In this document: one piece after another, positions 50,320 through 60,614 of the stretch
How the letters are laid out: each line of letters begins with the position of its first letter
How positions within the stretch are numbered: position 1 is the first letter of the stretch
Source of the DNA: Halobacterium rubrum
GTDB lineage: Archaea > Halobacteriota > Halobacteria > Halobacteriales > Halobacteriaceae
Direction of reading: 5' to 3'
Length of the DNA stretch: 64,000 nucleotides
NCBI RefSeq assembly: GCF_021729015.1
Contig: NZ_JAJQQZ010000001.1
Span: 992,001-1,056,000, forward strand
Position numbers and translations under genes: made by a program
The notes under the pieces: model-generated
What the model was told of the DNA's origin: nothing
The model's database searches: none
What the model saw: the letters and a program-made list of their open reading frames with translations, nothing else

Positions 50320-51108
50320 ATGTTGGAGCTACTACCAACAGCAGTGGAGGGGGTATCGCAGGCAAACATAACCAGCCGCCCGGAGTGGATCTGGCTGGCG
50401 CTCGGGACGGTGCTGATGGGGGTCGGGACGCTGTACTTCCTCATCAAGGGGATGGGGGTCACTGACCCCGACGCGAAGAAGTTCTACGCAATCACGACGC
50501 TCATCCCGGCCATCGCGTTCACGATGTACCTGTCGATGCTGCTGGGGTACGGGCTGACGATGGTTCCGTTCGGCGGTGAACAGCACCCGATCTACTGGGC
50601 GCGGTACGCGGACTGGCTGTTCACGACGCCGTTGCTCCTGCTCGACCTGGCGTTGCTCGTCGACGCCGACCAGGGGACTATCCTCGCCCTCGTGGGCGCG
50701 GACGGTATCATGATCGGTACCGGTCTCGTCGGCGCGCTCACGAAGGTCTACGAGTTCCGCTTCATCTGGTGGGCCATCAGCACGGCCGCGATGCTGTACA
50801 TCCTGTACGTGCTGTTCTTCGGCTTCACCGCGAAGGCCGAGCAGATGCGCCCGGAGGTCGCGTCCACGTTCAAAGTGTTGCGTAACGTCGTCCTCGTCCT
50901 GTGGTCGGCGTACCCCATCGTGTGGCTCGTCGGGAGCGAGGGCGCGGGCATCGTTCCCCTGAGCATCGAGACGCTGCTGTTCATGGTGCTGGACGTGAGC
51001 GCGAAGGTCGGCTTCGGGCTCATCCTGCTCCGCAGCCGGGCCATCTTCGGTGAGAGCGAAGCACCCGAACCGTCCGCTGGCGAAGGTGCGGCCGCGACGA
51101 GCGACTAA
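50320..51108 (+). CDS. bop: Bacterio-opsin (bacteriorhodopsin, light-driven proton pump)
   Basis: 262 residues with a 13-residue N-terminal leader (MLELLPTAVEGVS) that is cleaved, and seven helices. All proton-pump residues are present: Arg95-Tyr-Ala-Asp98 (mature Arg82 and Asp85, proton acceptor), Asp109 (mature Asp96, donor), Asp in VGADGIMIG (mature Asp115), the release glutamates in GSEGAGIVPLSIETLL, and the retinal lysine in LDVSAKVGFGLILL (mature Lys216). The protein is nearly identical to that of H. salinarum, with small changes such as HPIYW instead of NPIYW. The transcript should be leaderless. Confidence 0.98.
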   Translation: MLELLPTAVEGVSQANITSRPEWIWLALGTVLMGVGTLYFLIKGMGVTDPDAKKFYAITTLIPAIAFTMYLSMLLGYGLTMVPFGGEQHPIYWARYADWLFTTPLLLLDLALLVDADQGTILALVGADGIMIGTGLVGALTKVYEFRFIWWAISTAAMLYILYVLFFGFTAKAEQMRPEVASTFKVLRNVVLVLWSAYPIVWLVGSEGAGIVPLSIETLLFMVLDVSAKVGFGLILLRSRAIFGESEAPEPSAGEGAAATSD

Positions 51109-51249
51109 CCGCAGCTCCCACCACCGCAGACACACCCGACCCCGCTTTCGGCACCGTGACGGCGGCGGGAACGGCGACACCGATTGCAGCGACGCCGCTG
51201 GTGGCGTGACACCGCAGTGCCGGCGCCACTCCCGCGGTGCCCACGAGAC

Positions 51250-51531
51250 ATGACACTGATGAGTTTGTTCGGCATCCTGGCACGCTCGGGCGACAGTACT
51301 GGCGGCGGCGACGACGAGCCGGACATGCCGGCGGTCCTGAACCGGCTGGCGGTCGTCGCGTTCGTCGGCGCGGCACTGGTCGGTGCAGCCGGCCTGTTCG
51401 CGGTGCCCGTCTTGCGCGACCACGGGATGACGTTCCGGGCGGCGTTCGCGGTCGTCGGCGTCACCGAGTTCTCGGCGGCTGTGGTGGCAGCGTTCGCCGG
51501 CTACCACCTCTACTCCGTCCCGGAAGAGTAG
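51250..51531 (+). CDS. Small membrane protein downstream of bop (possible blp counterpart)
   Basis: 93 residues from the ATG at 51250. After a polar Gly/Asp-rich N-terminus come two hydrophobic helices (LNRLAVVAFVGAALVGAAGLFAV and FAVVGVTEFSAAVVAAFAGYHLY). In H. salinarum a gene called blp (bop-linked protein) follows bop at this position; I can support the counterpart only by location, not by sequence. No UAS-like element is seen directly upstream, so read-through from bop or an own promoter are both possible. Confidence 0.65.
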   Translation: MTLMSLFGILARSGDSTGGGDDEPDMPAVLNRLAVVAFVGAALVGAAGLFAVPVLRDHGMTFRAAFAVVGVTEFSAAVVAAFAGYHLYSVPEE

Positions 51532-51636
51532 GCACCACCGCCGGCAGTGCTCGGCCGGTCCGCTCCCGACCCGACCCGGACCGGTCGTGAAGACGACACG
51601 CCTTTGGGGCCGGTCGGCGTACCCGACGCCGGACTA

Positions 51637-52812
51637 ATGGAGGAACGCACGCGAGCCTATCTCCGGGGCCGGTTCGGCGACTTCTACCGCCGCACGGAGG
51701 TCACCCTGCCGCCGCGGGCCGACGAACGCGAGTGGGGGTACATTCCGTGGACGAGCGGCCCGGACACGACGATGGTCCGCCACAAGTCCACGCTGGACCT
51801 GGGTGACACGTCGGCGTTCCTCGAACGCGAGCGGCCCCGTCACGTGTACTTCTCGGCGGGGTTCTACGAGGAGCCGGGCGCCGCCACGATGGAGGAGAAA
51901 CACTGGCTGGGCAGCGACCTCGTCTTCGACCTGGACGCCGACCACCTGCCGCGCGTGACCCTCGGCGAGGACTCGTACGCCGAGATGCTCGCGAAGTGCA
52001 AGGACGCACTGTTGCGGTTGCTGGACTTCCTCGAGCGCGACTTCGGCTTCGAGGACCTGACGGTGACGTTCTCGGGCGGCCGCGGGTACCACGTCCACGT
52101 CCGCGACGAGGGCGTCTACGATCTCGAACGCGAGCAGCGCCGCGAGATCGTCGACTACGTCAGGGGGAACGAACTCGACCTGGAGACACTGATTCGGGAG
52201 GAGGCCGTCGACGGCATCGGCCTGAAGAACCCGACCGAGAAGCGCACGCTGCCCGCAGACGGCGGCTGGGGGCGCCGGGTAACTGACCGCCTCGGGGCGT
52301 TCGCCGACGACCTCCTGGAGCGCGGCGAGGACGACGCCGTGGAGTACCTCTCGGACTTCGAGGGCGTCGGCGAGAAGTCCGCGCGTGCCATCTACAACGT
52401 CGTCCAGAACAACACCGAGGCGGTGAAAGCGGGGAACGTCGACGTGCATCCAGCCTTCCTGAAGGTCGCCCGGCGGTACGTCGCGGAGACCGTCGAGGCG
52501 GAGAACGCGCCCATCGACGAGCCCGTGACGACTGACACGAACCGGCTGATTCGGCTGCCGGGGACCCTGCACGGCGGCAGCGGGCTGGAAGTCAAGCGAC
52601 TCGACCGGGAAGCACTGGACGACTTCGACCCGCTGGTGGACGCCGTCCCCGAGACGTTCGTCGGCCACGACATCACCGTCGAGGTCAGCGAACAGCGCAC
52701 GCTCGAACTGCTCGGGGAAACGCTTACAGTGGGGCCGGGAGTCGAGACTGTACCAGAGTACGCGGGCGTCTTCCTGATGGCCCGCGGGACCGCCGAGAAG
52801 GCCAAAGAATGA
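51637..52812 (+). CDS. priS: DNA primase small (catalytic) subunit
   Basis: 391 residues from the ATG at 51637; 30 upstream in-frame codons are not protein-like. It synthesises primers in archaeal replication with PriL. The catalytic aspartates are Asp98 and Asp100 in LVFDLDADH, and the second signature is VTFSGGRGYHVHVRD. Its stop codon overlaps the start of the GINS gene by 4 bp, so two replication-fork proteins are made from one message, as in other haloarchaea. Confidence 0.95.
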   Translation: MEERTRAYLRGRFGDFYRRTEVTLPPRADEREWGYIPWTSGPDTTMVRHKSTLDLGDTSAFLERERPRHVYFSAGFYEEPGAATMEEKHWLGSDLVFDLDADHLPRVTLGEDSYAEMLAKCKDALLRLLDFLERDFGFEDLTVTFSGGRGYHVHVRDEGVYDLEREQRREIVDYVRGNELDLETLIREEAVDGIGLKNPTEKRTLPADGGWGRRVTDRLGAFADDLLERGEDDAVEYLSDFEGVGEKSARAIYNVVQNNTEAVKAGNVDVHPAFLKVARRYVAETVEAENAPIDEPVTTDTNRLIRLPGTLHGGSGLEVKRLDREALDDFDPLVDAVPETFVGHDITVEVSEQRTLELLGETLTVGPGVETVPEYAGVFLMARGTAEKAKE

Positions 52813-53738
52813 ACCTAGAGGACCTGCGTTCGGCCCAGACACGGGAGCGCGCGACGGACGGTCTCCAGGACCTACGGGACTCGTTCTACGCCGACGTGGC
52901 CGAGTTCATCGAGGACCTCAAGGACCGCCGGGAGAAGGCCGCGGAGGCCGCCGACGACCCGTTCGGCGACCCGGAGGTTCAGGAGCTCACGGACAAGATC
53001 GAGACCGCCGAGCAGGTCTCGGAGGCCATCTACGAGCGCCGGATGGGGAAGCTCGTGAAGCAGGCGAGTCTGGCGGCCGCGGGAATGCCCGACGACGAGA
53101 ACGGGCTCACCGCCGAGGAGCAGGAGCTGTACACCGACCTCGTGGACCGAATCGAGGCGAACAAGGCCCACGTGCTGGACGTCATCTCCGGCGACGCCGA
53201 CCCGGCTGCCGGCGACGAGACCGAGGATGCAGCCGGAACGCCTTCGCCGGACGCGCTCGACGCCGGCCCGACGAACCCGGCCGAGGCAGACGGCAGCGCC
53301 AGCGAGCCCGCCGATTCGTCGGCCGCCGCGGCGATGGGCGGCGGGCTCGACGACGACGAAGAGGCGGCCAGCCCCGAACCGGTCGACAGCGATGCCGGCG
53401 CGAGCGAACCGACGCCGACACCGGAGGCGGAGCCGCCGGAGGCGGTGGCGAAGGACCTCGCTCGCGTCGCGGGCGACGACGGCGAGGACACCGATGGGGA
53501 CACTGGCACGACGCCCGACGGCGGCGTACAGAGCGAACCCGCGGGAAGCGGTGCCGGAGCGGCTGGGGACGACGGCGACGACACGGACCGAGTCCGGGTG
53601 CGCGTGACCGACGACGTCGGCGAGATTCTCGGGGTCGACGAACGCCCCTACGACCTCGAAGCCGACGACGTCGTCACGCTCCCCGAAGCGAACGCTGAGC
53701 CGCTCGTCCAGAAGGACGTCGCCGAACGACTGGAGTAG
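52809..53738 (+). CDS. GINS complex subunit
   Basis: 309 residues. The N-terminal A-domain is helical (LRSAQTRERATDGLQDLRDSFYADVAEFIEDL, then EELYTDLVDRIEANKAHVLDVI). The C-terminal 50 residues form the small B-domain (RVRVTDDVGEILGVDERPYDLEADDVVTLPEANAEPLVQKDVAERLE pattern, with RVRVTDDVGEI and VVTLPEANA as key parts). Between them lie about 125 residues of Ala/Asp/Glu/Pro-rich disordered linker, a typical halophilic expansion. GINS links the MCM helicase and GAN/primase at the fork; the overlap with priS supports this. Confidence 0.88.
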   Translation: MNLEDLRSAQTRERATDGLQDLRDSFYADVAEFIEDLKDRREKAAEAADDPFGDPEVQELTDKIETAEQVSEAIYERRMGKLVKQASLAAAGMPDDENGLTAEEQELYTDLVDRIEANKAHVLDVISGDADPAAGDETEDAAGTPSPDALDAGPTNPAEADGSASEPADSSAAAAMGGGLDDDEEAASPEPVDSDAGASEPTPTPEAEPPEAVAKDLARVAGDDGEDTDGDTGTTPDGGVQSEPAGSGAGAAGDDGDDTDRVRVRVTDDVGEILGVDERPYDLEADDVVTLPEANAEPLVQKDVAERLE

Positions 53739-53811
53739 CGGTCGCTGGTGGATTCTCAGCGACTGTACCGCGAAAGTTCAGCAGCCGGTAGTGACACGAG
53801 TATACTCGCGC

Positions 53812-53981
53812 CTTGGCGGGAGTTTCACCGCGCGACCGAAGGGAGCGCGGGAAGTTTTTAGCGTAGCTTTTTACGAGGTGGGGGTTGCCGGCGGAGCCGG
53901 CAACCGAAAACGTGGCGGCGAAGCCGCCACGCGGTTCCCGCAGCGAGCGCCGAAGGCGCGAGAGAGGAAACCCGCCGAAGT
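53812..53981. repeat. Multi-hairpin element between GINS and CDC48
   Basis: Perfect inverted repeats follow each other: 53828-53850 (CCGCGC/GCGCGG, 11-base loop), 53883-53905 (GGTTGCCGGC/GCCGGCAACC, 3-base loop), 53911-53931 (CGTGGCGGC/GCCGCCACG, 3-base loop) and 53947-53959 (GCGCC/GGCGC). An outer pair (GGCGGGAGTTTC with GAAACCCGCC) can close the whole element. On the CDC48 strand several loops read TTC or TTCG, a very stable RNA loop. It lies between two convergent genes, so it may act as a two-way transcription end or be a repetitive element. Confidence 0.6.
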
Positions 53982-53993
53982 AAAAAGGTACTA

Positions 53994-56273
53994 CTACTGG
54001 AACGCGCCGGGCTTGGGGTCGTCGTCCGCCGGCGTTTCGGCGGAGTTGAACTGCTGTTCGATCTCCTCGTACTCTTCTTTGACGTCCTCGTCGACGCTCG
54101 GCGTCACCTCGTCGAGGGCGTCCTCGAAGTGCTGCATAGTCACGCGGACGTTTCCGACGGATTCGGCTGCCTCGTCGGCGTCGACGGAGTTGACGAACTC
54201 ACGGGTGGCGTTCATCGTGGCCTCGCGGACGAGCGCTTCGACGTCGGCACCGACGAAGCCGTCCATGCGGTCGGCGACCGCGTCGAGGTCGACGTCGTCG
54301 GCGAGCGGCTTGTCCCGCGTGTGGACCTCGAGGATGGCGCGGCGGGCGTCGGCGTCCGGCACCGGCACGTGGACGTGGCGGTCCAGGCGGCCCGGGCGCA
54401 GCAGCGCGCTGTCGATGAGGTCCGGCCGGTTCGAGGTGGCGACGACGACGACGTCCTCGAGGGCTTCGATGCCGTCGAGTTCGGTGAGCAGCTGGGAGAC
54501 GACGCGTTCGCCGACGCCCGAGTCACTGCTGGTGCGGCCGCGTTCGCCGGCGATGGCGTCGATCTCGTCGAAGAACACCACCGTCGGAGCGTTCGAGCGG
54601 GCCTTCTCGAAGACCTCGCGGACGCCCTTCTCGGACTCCCCGACGTACTTGTTGAGGAGCTCGGGGCCCTTCACGGAGATGAAGTTCGAGTTGGCCTCGT
54701 TGGCGACGGCTTTCGCCAGCAGCGTCTTCCCGGTACCGGGCGGGCCGTACAGCAGGACGCCTTTCGCGGACTGGAGGTCCATCGCGTCGAAGACCTCGGG
54801 GTAGTCCAGCGGCCACTGGATGGTCTCGCGGAGGCGTTCTTTGGTGTCCCCGAGGCCGCCGACGTCCTCCCAGGTGACGTCTGGGACTTCGACGAAGACC
54901 TCGCGGAGCGCGGACGGCTCGATGCCCTTCAGCGCCTGCTTGAAGTCGGTCTCGGTGACTTTGATGGACTCCAGCAGCTCCGCGTCGATCTCGTCGGACT
55001 CGAGGTCGATATTCGGTCGGACGCGGCGCAGCGCGTTCATCGCGGCCTCCTTCGCGAGGCTCTCGATGTCGGCGCCGACGAAGCCGTGGGTGCTCTCGGC
55101 GTACTCGTCGAGGTCGATTCCCTCGGCGAGCGGCATGCCGCGCGTGTGGACCTGCATGATCTCTTTGCGGCCCTCCTGGTCCGGAACGCCGATCTCGATT
55201 TCGCGGTCGAAGCGACCGCCGCGGCGGAGTGCGGGGTCGATGGCGTCGACACGGTTCGTCGCCGCGATGACGGTGACGTCACCGCGCTCTTCGAGGCCGT
55301 CCATCAGGCTCAGCAGCTGGGCGACGACGCGGCGCTCCACGTCGCCCTGGGTCTCGCCGCGCTTGGGCGCGATGGAGTCCAGTTCGTCGACGAAGACGAT
55401 GGCGGGCGTGTTCTCCTCTGCCTCGTCGAAGACCTCGCGGAGCTTCTCCTCGCTCTCGCCGTAGTACTTCGACATGATCTCCGGCCCGGAGATGGTCTGG
55501 AAGTGGGCGTCGATCTCGTTGGCGACGGCCTTCGCGATGAGCGTCTTCCCGGTGCCGGGCGGGCCGTGCAGGAGCACGCCCTTCGGCGGTTCGATGCCGA
55601 GCTGCTGGAAGAGCTCGGGGTGGCGCATCGGGAGCTCGATCATCTCCCGGACCTGTTCGAGTTCGCGGTCGAGGCCGCCGATGTCCTCGTAGGTGACGTT
55701 CGGCGTGGCGTCACCGCCTTCCGGGGATTCGCCGGCGCCCGGCGCGATCTCTTCGGCCGGCCGTTCGGACACCTGAATCTCGGTGTCGTTGCTGACGACG
55801 ACCGTGCCCTCGGGCTCGGTCTCCGCGACCTTCACGGGAATCTGCTGGCCGGAGATGGTGCTCATGCCGCCGAACCCGAACGAGATGGGGATGGTCTGGC
55901 CGGCGGTGACCGGGCGGCCACTGAGGCGGTCCCGGACCATCGGCGCGATGTTCCCGCGCACGCGGAGGTTCTGCGGGAGCGCGACGGTGATGGCGGCCGC
56001 GGGCTTGATATCGGCGGGCTCGACGGTCACCTTGTCGTCGATGCCGACGTCGGCCTCCTGCCGGAGGCGGCCGTCGATGCGCACGATGCCCTCGCCGTCG
56101 TCCTCGGGGTAGCCGGGCCACACGCGGGCGACCGCTCGGCCCTGGTCGTTGCGGCCCTCGACGACGACGTAGTCGCCGTTCTCGAGGTCCAGCTCCTCCA
56201 TGGACTTGCGGTCGACGGCGGCGAGGCCGCGACCGGCGTCCTTCTGCTTGAGGGGTTTGACGGTGAGTTTCAT
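53994..56273 (-). CDS. cdc48: CDC48/VAT-type AAA ATPase (unfoldase)
   Basis: 759 residues. The N-terminal double-psi barrel and four-stranded domain (1-185, [32 protein letters not shown]) are followed by two full AAA modules. D1 has Walker A GPPGTGKT at 237-244 and Walker B IVFVDELD at 292-299. D2 has Walker A at 510-517 with [10 protein letters not shown]. The C-terminus ([21 protein letters not shown] region) is acidic and extended. It unfolds proteins for the proteasome in archaea. Its ATG overlaps the stop of the small gene at 56270 by 4 bp, so the two are co-translated. Confidence 0.96.
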   Translation of the reverse strand: MKLTVKPLKQKDAGRGLAAVDRKSMEELDLENGDYVVVEGRNDQGRAVARVWPGYPEDDGEGIVRIDGRLRQEADVGIDDKVTVEPADIKPAAAITVALPQNLRVRGNIAPMVRDRLSGRPVTAGQTIPISFGFGGMSTISGQQIPVKVAETEPEGTVVVSNDTEIQVSERPAEEIAPGAGESPEGGDATPNVTYEDIGGLDRELEQVREMIELPMRHPELFQQLGIEPPKGVLLHGPPGTGKTLIAKAVANEIDAHFQTISGPEIMSKYYGESEEKLREVFDEAEENTPAIVFVDELDSIAPKRGETQGDVERRVVAQLLSLMDGLEERGDVTVIAATNRVDAIDPALRRGGRFDREIEIGVPDQEGRKEIMQVHTRGMPLAEGIDLDEYAESTHGFVGADIESLAKEAAMNALRRVRPNIDLESDEIDAELLESIKVTETDFKQALKGIEPSALREVFVEVPDVTWEDVGGLGDTKERLRETIQWPLDYPEVFDAMDLQSAKGVLLYGPPGTGKTLLAKAVANEANSNFISVKGPELLNKYVGESEKGVREVFEKARSNAPTVVFFDEIDAIAGERGRTSSDSGVGERVVSQLLTELDGIEALEDVVVVATSNRPDLIDSALLRPGRLDRHVHVPVPDADARRAILEVHTRDKPLADDVDLDAVADRMDGFVGADVEALVREATMNATREFVNSVDADEAAESVGNVRVTMQHFEDALDEVTPSVDEDVKEEYEEIEQQFNSAETPADDDPKPGAFQ

Positions 56274-56530
56274 CGCTGTACCTCGACAGTAACGACGCCG
56301 TTGTTGATGAATGCTCGCGTCACGTCGCCCTCGGGGGCGTCGAGCTCGTACTGCGCGTCCGTCTCGGCGCCGTCCTCGCCGAGGACGACTACGATGACGG
56401 TGTCGTCGACCACGTCGACGGACACCCGGTCGTCGTCCAGACCGAGGTCGGCTGCGAGCACGCGTTCGTCGCCGTAATCGTACCGGCGGGCCAGCGCGTT
56501 CGTCTCGCTGTTGAGTGTCTCCAGGTTCAT
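56270..56530 (-). CDS. Small Hsp20-like haloarchaeal protein coupled to CDC48
   Basis: 86 residues. After a short helix ([20 protein letters not shown]) the sequence is beta-rich ([28 protein letters not shown] ... [13 protein letters not shown]), similar to a minimal alpha-crystallin/Hsp20 or CS-like fold. The conserved [11 protein letters not shown] end recalls the NGVL motif of small heat-shock proteins. The 4-bp overlap with cdc48 suggests that it works with this ATPase, perhaps as an adaptor for unfolded substrates. Confidence 0.75.
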   Translation of the reverse strand: MNLETLNSETNALARRYDYGDERVLAADLGLDDDRVSVDVVDDTVIVVVLGEDGAETDAQYELDAPEGDVTRAFINNGVVTVEVQR

Positions 56531-56671
56531 CTGACTAACGTAACGTTATCTTCGAGAGTACTTAACGGTGTCGTCCAATTGCGGGGGACGTGACGGGGGC
56601 GACAACAGACGACTTGAATTGCGGTTCACACCTCCGTAGCTGTTATGGCCCTGGTGGCTCTCGCCACAATC

Positions 56672-57466
56672 ATGGAGACGGTCTCCCACCACGGCCGCCG
56701 GACCGCCTACCGCGTCCGCGGCAGCGACGGTGACGGCGCGCCCGCCCTCTTCGTCCACGGCAGCGGCGGCACCCACGCCGTCTGGAAGTCACAGCTCGCC
56801 CGGCTCGTCGGCGACCGCCCGGTCGCAGCCCTCGACCTCTCCGGCCACGGCGAGAGCGAGGACGTCGCCACCGACGCCGGCCCCCAGACCCTCGACGCCT
56901 ACGCGCAGGACGTGCTCGCCGTCGCCGACGCCGTCGACGCCGGCGTCCTCGTCGGCAACAGCCTCGGCGGCGCAGTCGCCCTGACCGCAGTCCTCGACCA
57001 CGGCGCCAGCCCTGACGCCCTCGTCCTCGCCGGTTCGGGCGCCAAACTCGCCGTGCTCGACGACCTCCGGGACTGGCTGGCTGGCGAGGACGGCGGCTTC
57101 GACCGCGCCGTCGAGTTCCTCCACGGCGACGACCTCCTCCTCCACGACCCCGCCGACCGCGAGCTCGCGTTCTCGAAAACCGCCATGCGCGAGTGCGGCC
57201 GGGCGGTCGTCGAACGCGACTTCCTGTCATGTCACACTTTCGATGTCCGGGACAGACTGGGCGAACTCGCGATGCCGGTGTTCGCACTCACGGGCGAACA
57301 CGACCGACTCACGCCCCCGGAGTTCCACGAGTACGTCGCAGAACACGTGCAAGATGGGGCGTGGACCACAGTCGAGGACGCCGCCCACCTCTCGATGCTC
57401 GAGGCGCCCGAGGCGTTCAACGCCGAGCTCGCCGGCTTCTTCGACGACCTGGAGGTGTCGCGATGA
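56672..57466 (+). CDS. Alpha/beta hydrolase
   Basis: 264 residues from the ATG at 56672; nine upstream codons are also open. FVHGSGGTHAVWKSQL is the oxyanion-hole segment. Ser97 in GVLVGNSLGGAVAL is the nucleophile, the acid is in FALTGEHDRLTPP and the histidine in VEDAAHLSMLEAP, a complete triad. A cap region lies between about 130 and 195. The substrate is unknown. The stop overlaps the next small membrane gene (ATGA). Confidence 0.87.
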   Translation: METVSHHGRRTAYRVRGSDGDGAPALFVHGSGGTHAVWKSQLARLVGDRPVAALDLSGHGESEDVATDAGPQTLDAYAQDVLAVADAVDAGVLVGNSLGGAVALTAVLDHGASPDALVLAGSGAKLAVLDDLRDWLAGEDGGFDRAVEFLHGDDLLLHDPADRELAFSKTAMRECGRAVVERDFLSCHTFDVRDRLGELAMPVFALTGEHDRLTPPEFHEYVAEHVQDGAWTTVEDAAHLSMLEAPEAFNAELAGFFDDLEVSR

Positions 57467-57635
57467 GGAGCCCGGACCAGCCGTCCCCCGGGCGGACGAT
57501 GCCGTACCCGCCGCTGCTCGTCGTCGTCGTCGGCCTCGTCGTACTCGGCGTGGTCACGCACCAGCCGCTCCTGTGGTCGCTGGTCGCGGCGGGCGTCGTC
57601 GCGCTGTACGCTGGCTACCGGGCGGCCCGGTCGCG

Positions 57636-57642
<7 letters not shown>
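57463..57642 (+). CDS. Small membrane protein coupled to the hydrolase gene
   Basis: 59 residues from the ATG at 57463. After a polar start (RSPDQPSPGRTMPYP) two hydrophobic segments, LLVVVVGLVVLGVV and LLWSLVAAGVVALYAGY, precede a basic end (RAARSRQ). It overlaps the hydrolase stop by 4 bp and, at its 3' end, overlaps the convergent panB stop by 7 bp. No function can be given. Confidence 0.65.
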
Positions 57643-58448
<806 letters not shown>

Positions 58449-58566
58449 ACACCTGACTCGGTCCGACTGCGTGTTAAACGTACGCGAAGCAGCGCCGGAC
58501 GCCGGACAGTGTGGCCGTGGCGTCGATGACGGGAGAGTTAAGCCCGGCGCGGCCGTCGCTGGAGAC

Positions 58567-58800
58567 GTGCCAGAACTCGAGGAGCGCACCGACCCCGACG
58601 GCGTCGACTACGGGTGGGTGATGCAGACCACGTTCGTCGCCACCATCGTCGTCGGGGCGCCCGTCGTCGCGGTGCTCTCGACGTTCTACGCGCTGCCGAC
58701 GTGGGCGGCCCGGGTGTCGTTCGCCGTGCGCGTCGGCGCCATCGTCTGGTTCCTGACCGCCGTCGCGACGTTCCTGTACGCGCGCAGCCGACACGCCTGA
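58567..58800 (+). CDS. Small two-helix membrane protein (DUF5822-like)
   Basis: 77 residues from the GTG at 58567. It begins PELEERTDPDGVDYGWVMQTTFVATIVVGAPVVAVLS and has a second helix FAVRVGAIVWFLTAVATFLYA. The start DPDGVDYGWVMQ is strongly conserved in a haloarchaeal family that I recall as DUF5822. Function unknown. Divergent from panB and convergent with the phosphatase. Confidence 0.75.
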   Translation: MPELEERTDPDGVDYGWVMQTTFVATIVVGAPVVAVLSTFYALPTWAARVSFAVRVGAIVWFLTAVATFLYARSRHA

Positions 58801-58804
58801 GCGG

Positions 58805-59323
58805 CTACACCCAGCGGAAGTCGGCGCCGGCGCGCTCGGCGGTCGTCTCGTCGCTCTCGGAGTCCCCGACGAACAGCACCCGCTGGACGTCGACGCCGAG
58901 TTCGCCGGCGACCCACTCCAGCGCGCGCGGGTCCGGCTTTCGCGCGGGCACGGTGTCGCGCCCGGCGACCACCGACACTGCGTCTGCGAGACCGTGGCGG
59001 TCGAGCGCGCGTCGGCAGGCGACTTCGGCGTTCAGCGAGCAGACGCCCACGGGCACGTCCAGCGGGAGTTCCTCGGCCGTCTCCAGCAGCCGGCCGGTCT
59101 CGGCGCCCGCGACCTCGTGGTCGGCGATGCAGTCGTGCACGGCGTCGCCGATGCCCGCGTCCTCGGCCGCCGTGAGGAGCTCCCAGGTGTCGAGGTCGTC
59201 GGGGTCGACTCCGGCGTCCCGGAGGAGCGTCGAGACCTCGCGCCCGACGGCCGCCCAGTCGACGTCGAGTCGCACGAGCGTGCCGTCGAGGTCGTAGACG
59301 ACGGCGTCGTAGTCCGCTGTCAC
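58805..59323 (-). CDS. HAD-family phosphatase (phosphoglycolate-phosphatase-like)
   Basis: 172 residues from the GTG at 59323; a GTG/ATG further upstream would add residues without homology. Motif I is VVYDLDGTLV with the nucleophilic aspartate, motif II VGVCSLNAE, motif III includes the lysine in PARKPDPRALEW and motif IV is VLFVGDSESDE. The helical cap between motifs I and II is of the small C1 type. The substrate is a small phosphorylated metabolite, possibly phosphoglycolate. Divergent from the oxidoreductase gene. Confidence 0.87.
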   Translation of the reverse strand: MTADYDAVVYDLDGTLVRLDVDWAAVGREVSTLLRDAGVDPDDLDTWELLTAAEDAGIGDAVHDCIADHEVAGAETGRLLETAEELPLDVPVGVCSLNAEVACRRALDRHGLADAVSVVAGRDTVPARKPDPRALEWVAGELGVDVQRVLFVGDSESDETTAERAGADFRWV

Positions 59324-59402
59324 GGGCGCTGATTCGGCGCCGGGACGTGTTAGTACTTCGGTGGGAGCCAACGCTTACAACGCCCAGGCGGCTGGGTCCG
59401 GT

Positions 59403-60506
59403 ATGACTGACGCGCTCTCCGTGGCCGCGCTCGGCTACGGGTTCATCGGCGAAGCCCACGCGAACGCGCTCGCCCGCCTCCCGCAGTTCTTCCCGGACGC
59501 CCCCGACGTCTCCCGTGACGTCCTCGTCGGCCGCGACGAGACCGCGGCCCGGGAGGCGGCCGACCGGTTCGGCTTCGACCGCGTCGAGACGGACTGGCGG
59601 GACGCAATCGAGGATGTCGACGTCTTCCTGAATCTCGGCCCGAACCACGTCCACGTCGAGCCGACGGTCGCGGCCCTCGAAGCAGGCGTCCACGTGCTCT
59701 GCGAGAAACCGCTCGCGCCGACCGTCGAGGGCGCCGAGCGGGTCGTCGACGCCGCCGAGGTCAGCGACGCGACGGCGGGCGTCGTGTTCAACTACCGGTT
59801 CCTGCCGGCCGTCCAGCACGCGAAGGACCTGCTCGACGCCGGGGACCTCGGGACTGTCCGGCACGTCCGCTTCCAGTACCTCCAGGACTGGCTCGTCGAC
59901 GACGACGCCCCCTGGACGTGGCGCCACGACGCCGAGCGAGCCGGTGCGGGCGCGCTCGGTGACCTCGGCGCGCACAGCGTCGACCTCGCGCGCTTCCTCG
60001 TCGGCGACCTCGAGCGCGTCAGCGGCCACCTCGCGACGTTCACCGAGGAGCGCGTCCCAGAGGGCGGCGGCGACCCGCGGCCGGTCACGGTCGACGACGC
60101 GTTCACAGCGCAGGCGGAATTCGAGTCGGGCGCACTCGGGACGTTCGAGGCGTCGCGCTGTGCGCCCGGCCGGAAGAACGGCCACACGTTCGAGATAGAC
60201 GCCAGCGAGGGAGCGCTCGCGTTCGACCTCCAGCGCCCGAACGAACTCGAGGTGAAGTACCCGGACGCCCGGGGGTTCGAGACGGTGCTGGTCACCGAGG
60301 ACGCCGACCCGTACGGCGAGCACTGGTGGCCGCCCGGCCACGTCCTCGGCTGGGAGCACTCCGTCGTCCACCAGGACTACGAGTTCCTCTCTGCGGTCGC
60401 CGACGGCTCGGAGGCCTCGCCGGACGTCCGGGACGGCCTCGCCGCCCAGCGCGTGCTCGCTGCCGTCGCTGCCAGCGACGAGCGCGGCGAGTGGGTGTCG
60501 GTGTGA
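59403..60506 (+). CDS. Gfo/Idh/MocA-family oxidoreductase
   Basis: 367 residues from the ATG at 59403. The Rossmann domain starts VAALGYGFIGEAHANALARLP and contains VHVLCEKPLAPTVEGAERVVDAA, whose Glu-Lys-Pro is the family signature. The second half has the two-domain substrate pocket (GALGDLGAHSVDLARFLVGDLERV). Members oxidise or reduce sugars, inositols or their derivatives with NAD(P). The substrate is unknown; no sugar-catabolism genes are next to it. Confidence 0.88.
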   Translation: MTDALSVAALGYGFIGEAHANALARLPQFFPDAPDVSRDVLVGRDETAAREAADRFGFDRVETDWRDAIEDVDVFLNLGPNHVHVEPTVAALEAGVHVLCEKPLAPTVEGAERVVDAAEVSDATAGVVFNYRFLPAVQHAKDLLDAGDLGTVRHVRFQYLQDWLVDDDAPWTWRHDAERAGAGALGDLGAHSVDLARFLVGDLERVSGHLATFTEERVPEGGGDPRPVTVDDAFTAQAEFESGALGTFEASRCAPGRKNGHTFEIDASEGALAFDLQRPNELEVKYPDARGFETVLVTEDADPYGEHWWPPGHVLGWEHSVVHQDYEFLSAVADGSEASPDVRDGLAAQRVLAAVAASDERGEWVSV

Positions 60507-60614
60507 CGCCGGTCCACCCCGGGGGACTTTTCCCGCGCGACCGACGAGGTGTGGATATGCACGAACGAAACAAGACTGCCGGGGCGACCGCCGGCAGCGT
60601 GGAGGTCACCACAG

